Below, piece after piece: positions 8,212-17,278 of a DNA stretch of 64,000 bases. The notes beneath the pieces are model-generated. The model did no database searches. It was not told the DNA's origin and saw only the letters and a list, made by a program, of their open reading frames with translations. A program made the translations under genes and the position numbers. The DNA lies in assembly GCA_031553935.1 (NCBI GenBank), contig JAVBKS010000012.1, forward strand, positions 14,490 through 78,489, in the 5' to 3' direction. This stretch comes from JAISDD01 sp031553935 (GTDB taxonomy: Bacteria > Bacillota > Syntrophomonadia > Syntrophomonadales > Syntrophomonadaceae). Position 1 is the first letter of the stretch. Every line of letters starts with the position of its first letter.

Positions 8212-8263
8212 GATACGGAATAACACTGTTATTCCGTATTAAGCTATGACTTGAAAGACATAG

Positions 8264-8306
8264 AATCCGCAGCTAGGCTAATCTTTGCTTTGCTGCGGAT
8301 TTTTTT
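8264..8306 (+). terminator. Terminator after the isochorismatase-like gene
   Basis: AATCCGCAGC pairs with GCTGCGGATT across an 18-nt loop, followed by TTTTTT. A second perfect 12-bp hairpin without a T run (8213-8239) lies directly after the stop codon. Confidence 0.8.
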
Positions 8307-8355
8307 AAATAATGGCAACCCTACTTGATGTTCTTATTTACACGCTGTTGATAGT

Positions 8356-10755
8356 TTACTCTAGCACATCAGGCTCGTCAGCATGCTGATTGGGATTAAC
8401 AATTACCTGATGGGTGGGGAAATCACATACTGGAGGCATGGAGACCCCATAAGGTATACTTACATATTGGACGAATTGACTTGGGCAGCCCCCACTTTGA
8501 TTCTCGCGGGGAATATTAGCTCGATATAGATTCCCGCCATGCTCAGGGTCATTACAGATGGCAACTTGATTCTTAATTATCGTGGTTATATTTGGCTTGG
8601 TGTGCATATTACACTGTTCTCTACTTTCCTGACCATCTGGACCTATGGGAGCACCACCAGCTTGAGGATTCGGACAATTGGGGCCCGCCAGCAAACCGGA
8701 TTCAGGGCATATATACACTACTTGATGAGAATTACATGTTTCTTTCGGGACCGCATTTTCGCGGGCAACTTCGGTTACCAGAGAATTGGCTGAGCAGTTT
8801 GGACCAGGTAGATTACCGGATCTTGAACAAATAGTTATATCGACAATACCTGCTGGTCGCGCAAAGCTTTTATTGCCCCCTCTTTCATGAGCTTTAGTTA
8901 ACAATGATTTGAAAATTGGTGCCGGGTAAGTACCACCATAAACTTTATTCATACTCAATTCTTGGCGGTCATATCCCATCCATACTGAGCAGGAGTATTG
9001 GGGAGTGTAGCCGCAAAACCAAGAATTGGCGTACTCTTCAGATGTTCCGGTTTTACCACAGGTTTCAACTCCGGAAACTTTCGCCCTGGTTCCAGTACCG
9101 GAAGTTACAACAGTTTGCAGCATACTAGTCATTAGCCAAGCATCTTGCTCGGTGATTACTCGCGTAGAATCAGTATGATGCTTATAAATCTCAACATTAT
9201 TGGCATCAACTATCCGGTTAATGAAAGTCGGGTTTACGAAAATCCCACCATTTCCAACTGTGGCATAAGCTGCTGTTAATTGCAATGGAGTTACCCCATG
9301 TGTTAATCCGCCTAATGCTAATGGGGCCAGACCAAAATCATTTTGATTCGGTGAATCAATTAGATCCAGTCCCATCCTTTTGCCGAAGTCGAAAGCGGTC
9401 TCAATTTTCACTCTTTCCAGCAATTGTACAGCATAGGTATTTACTGACCATTGCACAGCAGTACGCATAGTTATTGGACCACGGTAAGAGCCATCATAGT
9501 TTTGAGGGCGCCAAATAGTATTGCCGACTTTTATAGCTAAGGGGGAATCATTTATTACAGTGTAGGGCATTATTCCTTGCTCTAATGCAGGTAAGTAGAC
9601 AGTAATAGGTTTAATTGCAGAGCCTGGCTGACGAAAGGCATTAGTGGCGCGATTAAAGCCTCGTTGCTGCAGGTATTGGCGTCCACCCATTAAAGCTTTG
9701 ATCTCACCATTGCTATTATCGATAACTACTGTGGCTCCTTGAACATTCAAGCCACTCTTGCTTTCATTAGGAAAATTTGCATCTTGGCTAAACAAGGTCT
9801 CGGCTAATTCTTGGAGATCAGCGTCCATATTAGTATAGATCTTTAGTCCAGCCTTATAAATGGTCTCATTTGGATCATCATAGTTTTTATCTTTCAATAT
9901 CTGAATAGCTTCATCTATTACTGCATCTTTATAAAAACCAAATTTTTTCGACCCTACGCTCTGGGTGGCAAAATTAAGCTTTTCATTATATGCTTGATCG
10001 GCTTCGGATTGGGTAATGTAATTATCGTTGACCATACTGTTTAGCACCATTTTTTGACGATTTTTGGCTTTGTCCAGATTAATAAAGGGGTTGTAGGCGC
10101 TAGGACTCTGCGGTAGACCGGCGATCAAAGATGCTTCTCCGAGGCTGAGCTTCATAACATCTTTTCCGAAATAAGTATTTGCCGCCGCTTGAACTCCATA
10201 AGCCCCTCCACCAAAGGGAATTTTATTGAGATACATGGTTAGAATCTCGTCCTTAGTATAGAGGTATTCCAGTTTAAACGCTAAGAGTATTTCTTTGATT
10301 TTTCTTTCCCATTTTTTGTCTAAGACTAAAAAGGCGTTGCGAGCTAATTGTTGTGTAATCGTACTGGCTCCTTGTGATAAATCTCCCGAGGTAATATTGA
10401 TATAGAAGGCACGCGCTATGCCCTTGAAATTGATTCCATGATGATTGTAAAATTCTTTGTCTTCAATGGAAATAACTGCATTGATTAAGTTGGGTGGCAT
10501 CTTATCTTTCGAAACTTCGGTACGGTTTTCTAATGCATGCAATTTTATTACAACCTCATCTTTATCATCGTAAATGAAAGTTGTTCGGTCTCCGGTTAAT
10601 AATTGCGGATCCCATGCCGGCATGGTCCATGCTGCATAGGCGGTAATACTTGTACCGCAGATCAGTAAAATGACGATTACAATGGCAAAAATATTTAGGA
10701 TTTTTAATTTACTTAATGATTTAAAAAACTTTGATTTTTTTGGCTTTTTAGCCAT
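8356..10755 (-). CDS. Class A penicillin-binding protein (PBP1a type)
   Basis: Bifunctional peptidoglycan synthase of 799 residues. A short basic cytoplasmic tail and one membrane helix (about 20-45) lead into the glycosyltransferase domain with EDKEFYNHHGIN and STITQQLARN, then the transpeptidase domain with active-site SAIK (in RQPGSAIKP), SVN and KTGTSEEY. After the KTG box the outer tail of about 170 residues has nine cysteines and two copies of a CxxSGxLxGPNC-like element, a feature of some clostridial PBPs and possibly disulfide-linked. It lies divergent from tyrS. Confidence 0.92.
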   Translation of the reverse strand: MAKKPKKSKFFKSLSKLKILNIFAIVIVILLICGTSITAYAAWTMPAWDPQLLTGDRTTFIYDDKDEVVIKLHALENRTEVSKDKMPPNLINAVISIEDKEFYNHHGINFKGIARAFYINITSGDLSQGASTITQQLARNAFLVLDKKWERKIKEILLAFKLEYLYTKDEILTMYLNKIPFGGGAYGVQAAANTYFGKDVMKLSLGEASLIAGLPQSPSAYNPFINLDKAKNRQKMVLNSMVNDNYITQSEADQAYNEKLNFATQSVGSKKFGFYKDAVIDEAIQILKDKNYDDPNETIYKAGLKIYTNMDADLQELAETLFSQDANFPNESKSGLNVQGATVVIDNSNGEIKALMGGRQYLQQRGFNRATNAFRQPGSAIKPITVYLPALEQGIMPYTVINDSPLAIKVGNTIWRPQNYDGSYRGPITMRTAVQWSVNTYAVQLLERVKIETAFDFGKRMGLDLIDSPNQNDFGLAPLALGGLTHGVTPLQLTAAYATVGNGGIFVNPTFINRIVDANNVEIYKHHTDSTRVITEQDAWLMTSMLQTVVTSGTGTRAKVSGVETCGKTGTSEEYANSWFCGYTPQYSCSVWMGYDRQELSMNKVYGGTYPAPIFKSLLTKAHERGGNKSFARPAGIVDITICSRSGNLPGPNCSANSLVTEVARENAVPKETCNSHQVVYICPESGLLAGPNCPNPQAGGAPIGPDGQESREQCNMHTKPNITTIIKNQVAICNDPEHGGNLYRANIPRENQSGGCPSQFVQYVSIPYGVSMPPVCDFPTHQVIVNPNQHADEPDVLE

Positions 10756-10899
10756 TTATTGCTTCCTCCCAGACTTCAAATAAAACGAGTTGCCAAGTTT
10801 AATCCTTGTATCAATTTTTATAGATTACGCTCTATAAGTCTAATTATTGCATATCCTTAATTCAGTGTGCTATATTTTTTATGGTAAGGAGGTATAAAA

Positions 10900-12117
10900 G
10901 TGCCTGAAAATATGAATGAAGCTATGCTTCAGCAGATGAAGATTATTAAAAGGGGTATTGCCGACCTAATTCCCGAAGAAGAGCTGCAAAAAAAACTAAT
11001 AAATTCTATCAAGAATAATAAACCTTTAAGAATTAAGCTGGGACTAGATCCAACGGCTCCAGACATCCACTTGGGGCATACAGTCGTATTAAACAAATTG
11101 CGTGCTTTCCAAGATCTAGGTCACGAAGTTGATCTTATAATAGGGGACTTCACAGGTCGGATTGGCGATCCGAGCGGAAAGTCAGAGACAAGGAAGCAGT
11201 TGACTGAAGAAGAAATTATCAGTAATGCCAAAACCTATCAAGAGCAAATTTTTAAAGTACTTGACCCCAAAAAGACAACCATCCATTTCAATAGCTCTTG
11301 GCTAATGAAACTAAATTTAATAGACATTATCAATTTGGCTGCTCGTTACACTGTTGCGAGAATGCTGGAAAGAGATGATTTTGCTAAAAGGTATAAAGAA
11401 GGGTTACCGATAAGTTTGCATGAATTTCTTTATCCATTGCTGCAAGGATACGATTCCGTAGAACTTAAGGCCGATGTTGAATTAGGCGGTACCGACCAAA
11501 TGTTTAATCTTTTAGTTGGTAGAAATCTGCAGCGCGAGTACGGATTAGAACCTCAGATTGCTTTGATGATGCCTATTTTAGAAGGTACCGACGGTATCCA
11601 AAAAATGAGCAAGAGTCTAAACAACTACATCGGAGTAAATGATGATGCTAATGAGATGTTTGGCAAGATTATGTCAATTCCCGATACTCTCTTGCGCCGC
11701 TATTTCGAACTCTTAACTCAAGTACCCAGCGAAGAAATTGAAGAAATTATTGCTAGCATGAATACCGGCGATGTCAACCCGCGCGACATCAAGGTGAAAT
11801 TAGCTCGTATCATAATTAGCCAATACCATGATGAAGAACAAGCTAAAGATGCTGAAGAAAGATTCAAGCAAATTTTTTCTAAGCGGGAAATACCAGATGA
11901 AATGCCTGAAGTATCAATTGATGTCGAATCAATTTGGCTTCCGCGTTTCTTAGTTGACAATAAATTTGCCGAATCTACCAGTGCAGTTAGAAGGTTACTT
12001 AAAGAAGGTGCTATTAAAGTAGATGGGCTAAAGATAGAAGATGAGAATTTGAGCTTAGAAAATGATGCTGTAATCCAAGTAGGGAAGAGAATATTCGTTA
12101 GAGTAATAAAGAAATAG
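10900..12117 (+). CDS. tyrS: Tyrosyl-tRNA synthetase
   Basis: Charges tRNA-Tyr. The 405-residue class I synthetase has the HIGH-type DPTAPDIHLGH motif, GGTDQ in the tyrosine pocket and the KMSKS loop (QKMSKSLNN), then a C-terminal S4 RNA-binding domain from about residue 345. The HLGH form and length fit the TyrZ-like group rather than the E. coli type. The start is GTG at 10900, with a near-perfect AAGGAGGT upstream. No T-box is visible in the short leader shared with the divergent PBP gene. Confidence 0.95.
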   Translation: MPENMNEAMLQQMKIIKRGIADLIPEEELQKKLINSIKNNKPLRIKLGLDPTAPDIHLGHTVVLNKLRAFQDLGHEVDLIIGDFTGRIGDPSGKSETRKQLTEEEIISNAKTYQEQIFKVLDPKKTTIHFNSSWLMKLNLIDIINLAARYTVARMLERDDFAKRYKEGLPISLHEFLYPLLQGYDSVELKADVELGGTDQMFNLLVGRNLQREYGLEPQIALMMPILEGTDGIQKMSKSLNNYIGVNDDANEMFGKIMSIPDTLLRRYFELLTQVPSEEIEEIIASMNTGDVNPRDIKVKLARIIISQYHDEEQAKDAEERFKQIFSKREIPDEMPEVSIDVESIWLPRFLVDNKFAESTSAVRRLLKEGAIKVDGLKIEDENLSLENDAVIQVGKRIFVRVIKK

Positions 12118-12123
12118 TTTTAA

Positions 12124-12143
12124 GGGACGGATATATCCGTCCC
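12124..12143. terminator. Bidirectional hairpin between tyrS and purC
   Basis: A perfect 20-bp palindrome, GGGACGGATATATCCGTCCC, sits between the convergent tyrS and purC stops. It lacks a long T tail on either side, so termination strength is uncertain. Confidence 0.55.
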
Positions 12144-12150
12144 CAAGCGC

Positions 12151-12828
12151 TTATCCAACTACTATTTCTGCAAGCTGCAGCGGCTCTACTTGGACGCCAT
12201 CTCGAAATACTCGCATATTTCCCGCTGAGATATCATCAATGATTGCTATTTGACCATCTACTAAACCAAGCTCAAATTTTATATCATAGATTTCTAAACC
12301 TTTGGCAGATAAATCTTCCTTTATAATAAGAGCTACTCGGCGCACTAATTCTTTGGCTTTTACATATTCGTCTATGGTCATAATGTTTAGCTGGGCTAAA
12401 GCCTCATCAGTTATTAATGGGTCTTGACGTTCATCGTCTTTAAGGGTCATTTCAACTAAACAGTTTAGATTATCACCGCTATTAATGTAGAGACCATATC
12501 GGCGGATGAAACTTCCATAAGCTTTGAATCTACATATTATTTCAACTCCATGGCCAAAAACCACGGCAGGTTTGACGACCATAGTATTATTGCTCAAATC
12601 AGCACTCAAAAAATGGTTTTTTACACCTTTATTTGTCAACAGCGAAAAATAGTATTGTGACATTTTAAGCGAAGCATTAGCCATGCCGTCTATTTTGCCC
12701 ATAATTTCATTTGCACCAGGATCAAATTTGCCATCTTCTCCAGTTACATCATCTTTTAGTTTCAAAAGAATATTGCCGTCCTCTAACTCAAATACACTCT
12801 TAGTTTTGCCCTCATAGATGTGTTTCAC
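12151..12828 (-). CDS. purC: Phosphoribosylaminoimidazole-succinocarboxamide synthase
   Basis: Joins CAIR and aspartate with ATP in purine synthesis. The 225-residue product begins with IYEGKTKSVFE, the conserved nucleotide-binding start of SAICAR synthetase, and contains the DDVTG and DDISAGNMR motifs. The start is GTG at 12828 because AGGAG lies 9 nt upstream; the longer frame from 12876 has no ribosome site. A consensus promoter sits at 12882-12910. It stands alone here, away from other pur genes. Confidence 0.93.
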   Translation of the reverse strand: MKHIYEGKTKSVFELEDGNILLKLKDDVTGEDGKFDPGANEIMGKIDGMANASLKMSQYYFSLLTNKGVKNHFLSADLSNNTMVVKPAVVFGHGVEIICRFKAYGSFIRRYGLYINSGDNLNCLVEMTLKDDERQDPLITDEALAQLNIMTIDEYVKAKELVRRVALIIKEDLSAKGLEIYDIKFELGLVDGQIAIIDDISAGNMRVFRDGVQVEPLQLAEIVVG

Positions 12829-12881
12829 GTGGTAGGTCTCCTTTCTGTTGCCTAAGAAATGGAATGGGTATCCCATGGTTA

Positions 12882-12910
12882 ATTATAATTTTGCTGAAAT
12901 CTAAAAACAA
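12882..12910 (-). promoter_or_regulatory. Sigma-A promoter for purC
   Basis: On the minus strand TTGTTT (12910-12905), 17 bp, then TATAAT (12887-12882), about 54 bp before the purC GTG. No PurR-like or guanine-riboswitch motif is seen in the short leader. Confidence 0.65.
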
Positions 12911-13029
12911 GTTTTACTTAATGTATACAGATGACAAATTTAACTCATTGCAATCATAATTATTATGATCATAAATTACGATAAAAGATTTAAGTGTTAT
13001 TTTCGATTTATTTTGAGGAGGAGCCAAAA

Positions 13030-13935
13030 ATGAACAATTCTTCTATACTATTGAGCAGCGGAACCAATGAAGTAGAGATAGTTGAATTCGTAATCAATAA
13101 TGCAGTACTTGGGATTAATGTGGTTAAAGTAAAAGAAATCATTAATGCCATTGAACCTGTAGCCATGCCCATGTCGCATCCATGCTTAGAAGGGATAATA
13201 CAATTAAGAGGGGATATTATTCCCGTAATAGACTTAGCAAAATTCTTGGGGTATGAACCATCAGAGACACCTCAAGCTGATAAATACATAGTAACCGAGT
13301 TTAATCAAGGTATCTATGCATTTCACGTACACCATGTATCAAGAATTCACCGTTTGTCTTGGGAAATGATTGAAAGGCCGACTGACATAGCTCAAACCGC
13401 CCAAAACTGCGTTATTGGAATCATTAGATTTGAAGGACGCATGATTCTATTGCTCGATTTCGAAAAAATTATGGTTGATATTTCACCGGATTCATTAACT
13501 CCAAATATTGATGATATCGATTTGGAAAATGTTGTAGTTTCCAACCGGCGGATAATGATAGCTGAAGACTCTCCTATGTTAAGGAAACTCTTGCAAGATT
13601 TCTTGCCCAGAAACGGTTACAATAACCTTTCATTTTTCCAAAACGGTAAAGAAGCCTGGAATTACCTTTCGCAAACGGTTGATACTTATGGTGAGAATTT
13701 CCCGGACGAAGTAAGCATTTTGATAACAGATATTGAAATGCCTCAGATGGATGGCCATTTTTTAACTAAATCAATCAAGGAACACCCCGTCCTCAACAAA
13801 CTGCCGGTAATCATCTTCTCTTCATTAATAACAGATAGTCTAAGACACAAAGGTGAATCTGTCGGAGCAGATGCCCAGATAAGCAAACCGGAGTACGAGA
13901 GATTAGCGCAAATAATCGGAGAAATGATTTTGTAA
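13030..13935 (+). CDS. cheV: Chemotaxis coupling protein CheV (CheW-REC fusion)
   Basis: The 301-residue protein has a CheW coupling domain (residues 10-155; MPMSHPCLEGIIQLRGDIIPVIDL is split here as the receptor/kinase-binding core) followed by a receiver domain (about 175-301) with the acidic pair in AEDSP, the phospho-acceptor Asp in ITDIEMPQMDG and the conserved Lys in ISKPEY. CheV links receptors to CheA and tunes adaptation by phosphorylation. AGGAGGAG lies before the ATG at 13030. No other chemotaxis gene is nearby. Confidence 0.92.
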   Translation: MNNSSILLSSGTNEVEIVEFVINNAVLGINVVKVKEIINAIEPVAMPMSHPCLEGIIQLRGDIIPVIDLAKFLGYEPSETPQADKYIVTEFNQGIYAFHVHHVSRIHRLSWEMIERPTDIAQTAQNCVIGIIRFEGRMILLLDFEKIMVDISPDSLTPNIDDIDLENVVVSNRRIMIAEDSPMLRKLLQDFLPRNGYNNLSFFQNGKEAWNYLSQTVDTYGENFPDEVSILITDIEMPQMDGHFLTKSIKEHPVLNKLPVIIFSSLITDSLRHKGESVGADAQISKPEYERLAQIIGEMIL

Positions 13936-14035
13936 TGCTTGATTATTGGCATACAAGAATGTAGAATAATATTAGAGCAAGTACATTTAATCACAAGTTA
14001 TGTCGTATCCGGCAAGAAACAGGAAGGTGTTTTGA

Positions 14036-14284
14036 GTGGATAAGCGTTTAGGTGTTGTCGGCATTGTAATAGAAAATCGGGATGCGGTAGCTAGAGTTAA
14101 CAATATTCTAAGTGAATATGCTGAAATAATTATTGGTCGCATGGGAATTCCCTATCGTGAAAAGGGCATTAATGTTATTTCCCTGATAGTTAATGGAACG
14201 AATGATGCTATTGGTGCCTTGACTGGAAAACTAGGTAATATCGATTTTGTATCGGTTGCCAGCACTTTAACTAAAACGAAGTAA
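14036..14284 (+). CDS. TM1266-type iron-only hydrogenase system regulator
   Basis: An 82-residue ACT-like protein (RLGVVGIVIENR, IIGRMGIPYREKGINVISLIV). This small family, named after TM1266 of Thermotoga, is regularly found beside hydE/hydF/hydG and is annotated as the 'iron-only hydrogenase system regulator'. A bound small molecule and a DNA target are presumed but not shown. The start is GTG at 14036 with GGAAGG upstream. It is separated from hydG by a terminator-like hairpin at 14373, so hydG may be expressed partly on its own. Confidence 0.88.
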   Translation: MDKRLGVVGIVIENRDAVARVNNILSEYAEIIIGRMGIPYREKGINVISLIVNGTNDAIGALTGKLGNIDFVSVASTLTKTK

Positions 14285-14372
14285 TTGGTTTTTGTTTAAT
14301 TGAATAGTAAGTGAATCCTGATAAAAAGGTTGATGCTGAATTAGAGGGGTGATATACGTAGAAGTTTTATCT

Positions 14373-14410
14373 ATCCGTTGACCTTTAATAGGTTAACGGA
14401 TTTGTTTTTT
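14373..14410 (+). terminator. Terminator or attenuator between the TM1266-like gene and hydG
   Basis: ATCCGTTGACCT pairs with AGGTTAACGGAT (one G-T) around a 5-nt loop, followed by TTTGTTTTTT. It lies 59 bp before the hydG start. Confidence 0.8.
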
Positions 14411-14468
14411 CATAGAGTAACAATATTGGGTCGTAATGTGAGTTAAGTTAGAAATAAAAGGAGTTATT

Positions 14469-15926
14469 ATGAACACTGCAAAAAAATGGATAGATTCCGT
14501 AATTAATAACCAAGAGAACGAAAAGTATAAAAAAAATGGCAGGGATTTTATAGACGAAGAACTAATCGAACAGACCTTGACTCAAAATGCTAATCCCTCT
14601 AAGCAATTTATTAGAGAGATTATGTCAAAATCATTAGAGTTAAATCGATTAGAACCACATGAAACTGCAGCATTACTAAATTGCCAAGATGAAGATTTAT
14701 GGCAAGAAATGTATAAGACTGGCTTAGAAATTAAACAAAAAGTCTATGGGCGCAGGATAGTAACCTTTGCACCGCTTTATGTCAGTAATCATTGCATTAA
14801 TTCCTGTGTTTATTGCGGTTTTCGTTCAGACAATGCTTCTACTCACCGCATGCAAATGACATTAGCTGAATTGGAGCAAGAAATAAAAGCCGTTGTAGCT
14901 AAAGGGCATAAACGACTAATCATGGTCTATGGCGAGCATCCGAATTCAGATGCCAATTATATCGCAGATACACTCAGAACTGCATACGCTGTTAAAGTTG
15001 GCAATGGCGAGATAAGAAGGGTAAATGTTAATGCTGCTCCCTTAAGTATCGCTGATTACAAGATACTAAAGGAAGTAGGAATCGGCACATTTCAAGTTTT
15101 CCAGGAAACCTATCATCATGCTTCGTACCGGATGCTTCATCCCAAGGGAATAAAAGCTGACTATGAGTGGCGTCTGTATTCTCTTCATAGAGCTATGGAA
15201 GCAGGAATTGATGACGTCGGCATTGGAGCACTTTTTGGCCTATACGACTGGAAATTTGATGTAATGGGACTTTTAATGCACACCATTGAATTGGAGGATA
15301 AATTTGGCGGAGTCGGCCCACACACAATTTCGTTTCCGCGTCTGCAGTCAGCGGTCAACACTCCTTATATTGATACTAATCCCTATAAGGTTGATGATGC
15401 TCTCTTTAAAAAACTAGTTACGGTAATTAGACTCTCGGTTCCCTATACCGGAATGATTTTAACTGCTCGGGAGCCCAAATATATTCGGGACGATGTTATC
15501 GATGTCGGCTGCACACAGATCGATGCCGGTTCTAATATTGGAGTCGGCAGCTATAGTGCCGATGATGTTGACCATAGTAAACAGCAGTTTATTTTGGGTG
15601 ATAACCGCTCATTAGATGAGGCGATAAGAGATTTATCCCGTAAAGGGTATATCACTTCTTTCTGTACAGCAGACTACCGCTGCGGCCGTACTGGAGAATG
15701 CTTTATGGGGATTGCCAAAAAAGGTAAAATTCATAATCTATGTATGCCTAATGCGATCTTGACTTTCAGAGAATATTTGCTCGATTACGCCAGTGAAGAG
15801 ACTAGAATAGCAGGCGAACCACTAATTAAGAAGGAGCTTGAGGCGCTGCCTAATCCCCAAGTTCAAAATACCGTAATAGATATGCTGAAAAGAATTGAAG
15901 CTGGAGAAAGAGACCTATTCTTGTAA
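14469..15926 (+). CDS. hydG: [FeFe] hydrogenase H-cluster radical SAM maturase HydG
   Basis: Cleaves tyrosine to give the CO and CN- ligands of the H-cluster. The 485-residue protein has the radical-SAM CxxxCxxC motif (CINSCVYC, near residue 112) and the C-terminal auxiliary cluster motif CTADYRCGRTGECFMG that carries the dangler-iron site, the feature that separates HydG from ThiH. GGAG precedes the ATG. It heads the order hydG - 100-aa protein - hydE - hydF with spacings of 13, -11 and -4 bp, one transcription unit. The client hydrogenase is probably the one ending at 165. Confidence 0.95.
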   Translation: MNTAKKWIDSVINNQENEKYKKNGRDFIDEELIEQTLTQNANPSKQFIREIMSKSLELNRLEPHETAALLNCQDEDLWQEMYKTGLEIKQKVYGRRIVTFAPLYVSNHCINSCVYCGFRSDNASTHRMQMTLAELEQEIKAVVAKGHKRLIMVYGEHPNSDANYIADTLRTAYAVKVGNGEIRRVNVNAAPLSIADYKILKEVGIGTFQVFQETYHHASYRMLHPKGIKADYEWRLYSLHRAMEAGIDDVGIGALFGLYDWKFDVMGLLMHTIELEDKFGGVGPHTISFPRLQSAVNTPYIDTNPYKVDDALFKKLVTVIRLSVPYTGMILTAREPKYIRDDVIDVGCTQIDAGSNIGVGSYSADDVDHSKQQFILGDNRSLDEAIRDLSRKGYITSFCTADYRCGRTGECFMGIAKKGKIHNLCMPNAILTFREYLLDYASEETRIAGEPLIKKELEALPNPQVQNTVIDMLKRIEAGERDLFL

Positions 15927-15939
15927 AGGAAAAAGCGTC

Positions 15940-16242
15940 ATGGAAGAATTAATTAGTAAAATTAACAATGTTGCCAATGATTTGGCACTAATCCAAAAAA
16001 TCAAATTATGGCATGAGTTTATAACGTCTGGATATCCGGAGTGTAAACTGCGCTGGGCAAATATTCACGGCAAGCGCTGGTCACATATATGGCCGCAGGA
16101 TAGCGAGATATTTTTGGGGCAACAGTTAATACAAATAAATGAACGTTTGGGAATAATAGTTGACAATCAAACCGGCATTGAAGCCGAAGAATTAAGGATT
16201 ATAGTTAGAGCAATCCAGAAAGTGAGCTGCTATGCTGAGTAA
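15940..16242 (+). CDS. Unknown 100-aa protein in the hyd maturation operon
   Basis: A 100-residue soluble protein starting MEELISKINNVAND. It has two cysteines (in YPECKLRW and near the C-terminus, VSCYAE) and a Trp-rich middle (RWANIHGKRWSHIWPQ), then a predicted helical end. It begins 13 bp after hydG (AAGGAAAAAG as ribosome site) and overlaps the start of hydE by 11 bp, so it is translated as part of the maturation operon. I do not recognise a family. Its position suggests a role with HydG or HydE, such as an accessory or metal/ligand handling protein, but this is inference only. Confidence 0.75.
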   Translation: MEELISKINNVANDLALIQKIKLWHEFITSGYPECKLRWANIHGKRWSHIWPQDSEIFLGQQLIQINERLGIIVDNQTGIEAEELRIIVRAIQKVSCYAE

Positions 16243-17278
16243 GGATAGAATCTATAGTATTCTCAGCAACGAAGATCCTGCTTGTTTGGAGGACCTGATT
16301 GCTCGGGCCGAAGCTGTAAGAATCAAGAATATAGGTAATGATGTCTATATTCGCGGTCTAATCGAGTTTTCAAATCGTTGTTACGCTAATTGCTATTACT
16401 GTGGATTGCGAAAATCAAACCACCAAGTAACACGTTATAGTATGCCCAAAGAAGAGATTGTGAACTTAGCTCTATACGCCTGCGACTCCGGTTTGCAGTC
16501 TTTAGCACTGCAAGCCGGAGAAAACCGGAATAAGTCGGATATCGATTTTATTGCTGATGTAATCGCAACTATTAAAGAACTAACCGCGAGAGATGGTTCC
16601 CCAGGCTTAGGGATTACGCTAAGTATTGGAGAGCATGATTATCATAGCTATAAAAAACTATTTGATGCCGGTGCGCACCGTTACTTATTGCGCATAGAGA
16701 CATCTGATCCTGTGCTGTTTAGTACTATTCATCCCCCTAGCCAGAGTCTTGACAGACGCATAGCGTGTTTAGATGATTTGAAAAGCATTGGATACCAAGT
16801 AGGAACTGGGATCATGGTAGGTCTGCCGGGACAAAACCTCGAACATATCATTAAGGACTTAGAATTCTTTCAGGAAAAAGATATTGACATGCTGGGGATG
16901 GGGCCTTTTATTCCGCAAACCGATACCCCTTTTGCTCATGCGGGAAGTTCAATTATTAAAGATTCCTATTCCATGACTTTAAAAGTAATGGCCCTAGCTA
17001 GAATTCTAATGCCTGACATCAATATGGTGGCTTCCACTGCTCTGCAAAGTGTCAATCCTAAGGGTTTAAGTGCGGGGATAAAAGCTGGAGCAAATATAAT
17101 AATGCCGGTCCTAACCCCCGAACTTTATCGAGAATCCTATATAATATATGACAATAAAAAGTACAAACCCCTGGAAATTCTGGAGCAAGAGGTAGTGGCA
17201 AGCGGATACCATATTACTTACGGGCAGTGGGGAGATTCACTCCACTATTTCAAACGCATTGAGGAGAAATTGAGATGA
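16232..17278 (+). CDS. hydE: [FeFe] hydrogenase H-cluster radical SAM maturase HydE
   Basis: Makes the precursor leading to the dithiomethylamine bridge of the H-cluster. The 348-residue protein has CYANCYYCGLRKSN as radical-SAM motif (near residue 52) and the YxxRIETSDP segment seen in HydE (LLRIETSDPVLF). It resembles BioB-like enzymes, but the hyd neighbours settle the identity. The ATG lies within the end of the upstream 100-aa gene, and its own stop overlaps the hydF ATG by 4 bp (translational coupling). Confidence 0.94.
   Translation: MLSKDRIYSILSNEDPACLEDLIARAEAVRIKNIGNDVYIRGLIEFSNRCYANCYYCGLRKSNHQVTRYSMPKEEIVNLALYACDSGLQSLALQAGENRNKSDIDFIADVIATIKELTARDGSPGLGITLSIGEHDYHSYKKLFDAGAHRYLLRIETSDPVLFSTIHPPSQSLDRRIACLDDLKSIGYQVGTGIMVGLPGQNLEHIIKDLEFFQEKDIDMLGMGPFIPQTDTPFAHAGSSIIKDSYSMTLKVMALARILMPDINMVASTALQSVNPKGLSAGIKAGANIIMPVLTPELYRESYIIYDNKKYKPLEILEQEVVASGYHITYGQWGDSLHYFKRIEEKLR

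Noticed and set aside
8539..9470. Several plus-strand frames opposite the PBP gene
   Set aside because: They lie inside the intact class A PBP reading frame on the minus strand and show no ribosome sites.
14284..14470. Possible riboswitch between the TM1266-like gene and hydG
   Set aside because: Only one strong hairpin with a T tail is seen; no further conserved structure to support a ligand-binding RNA.
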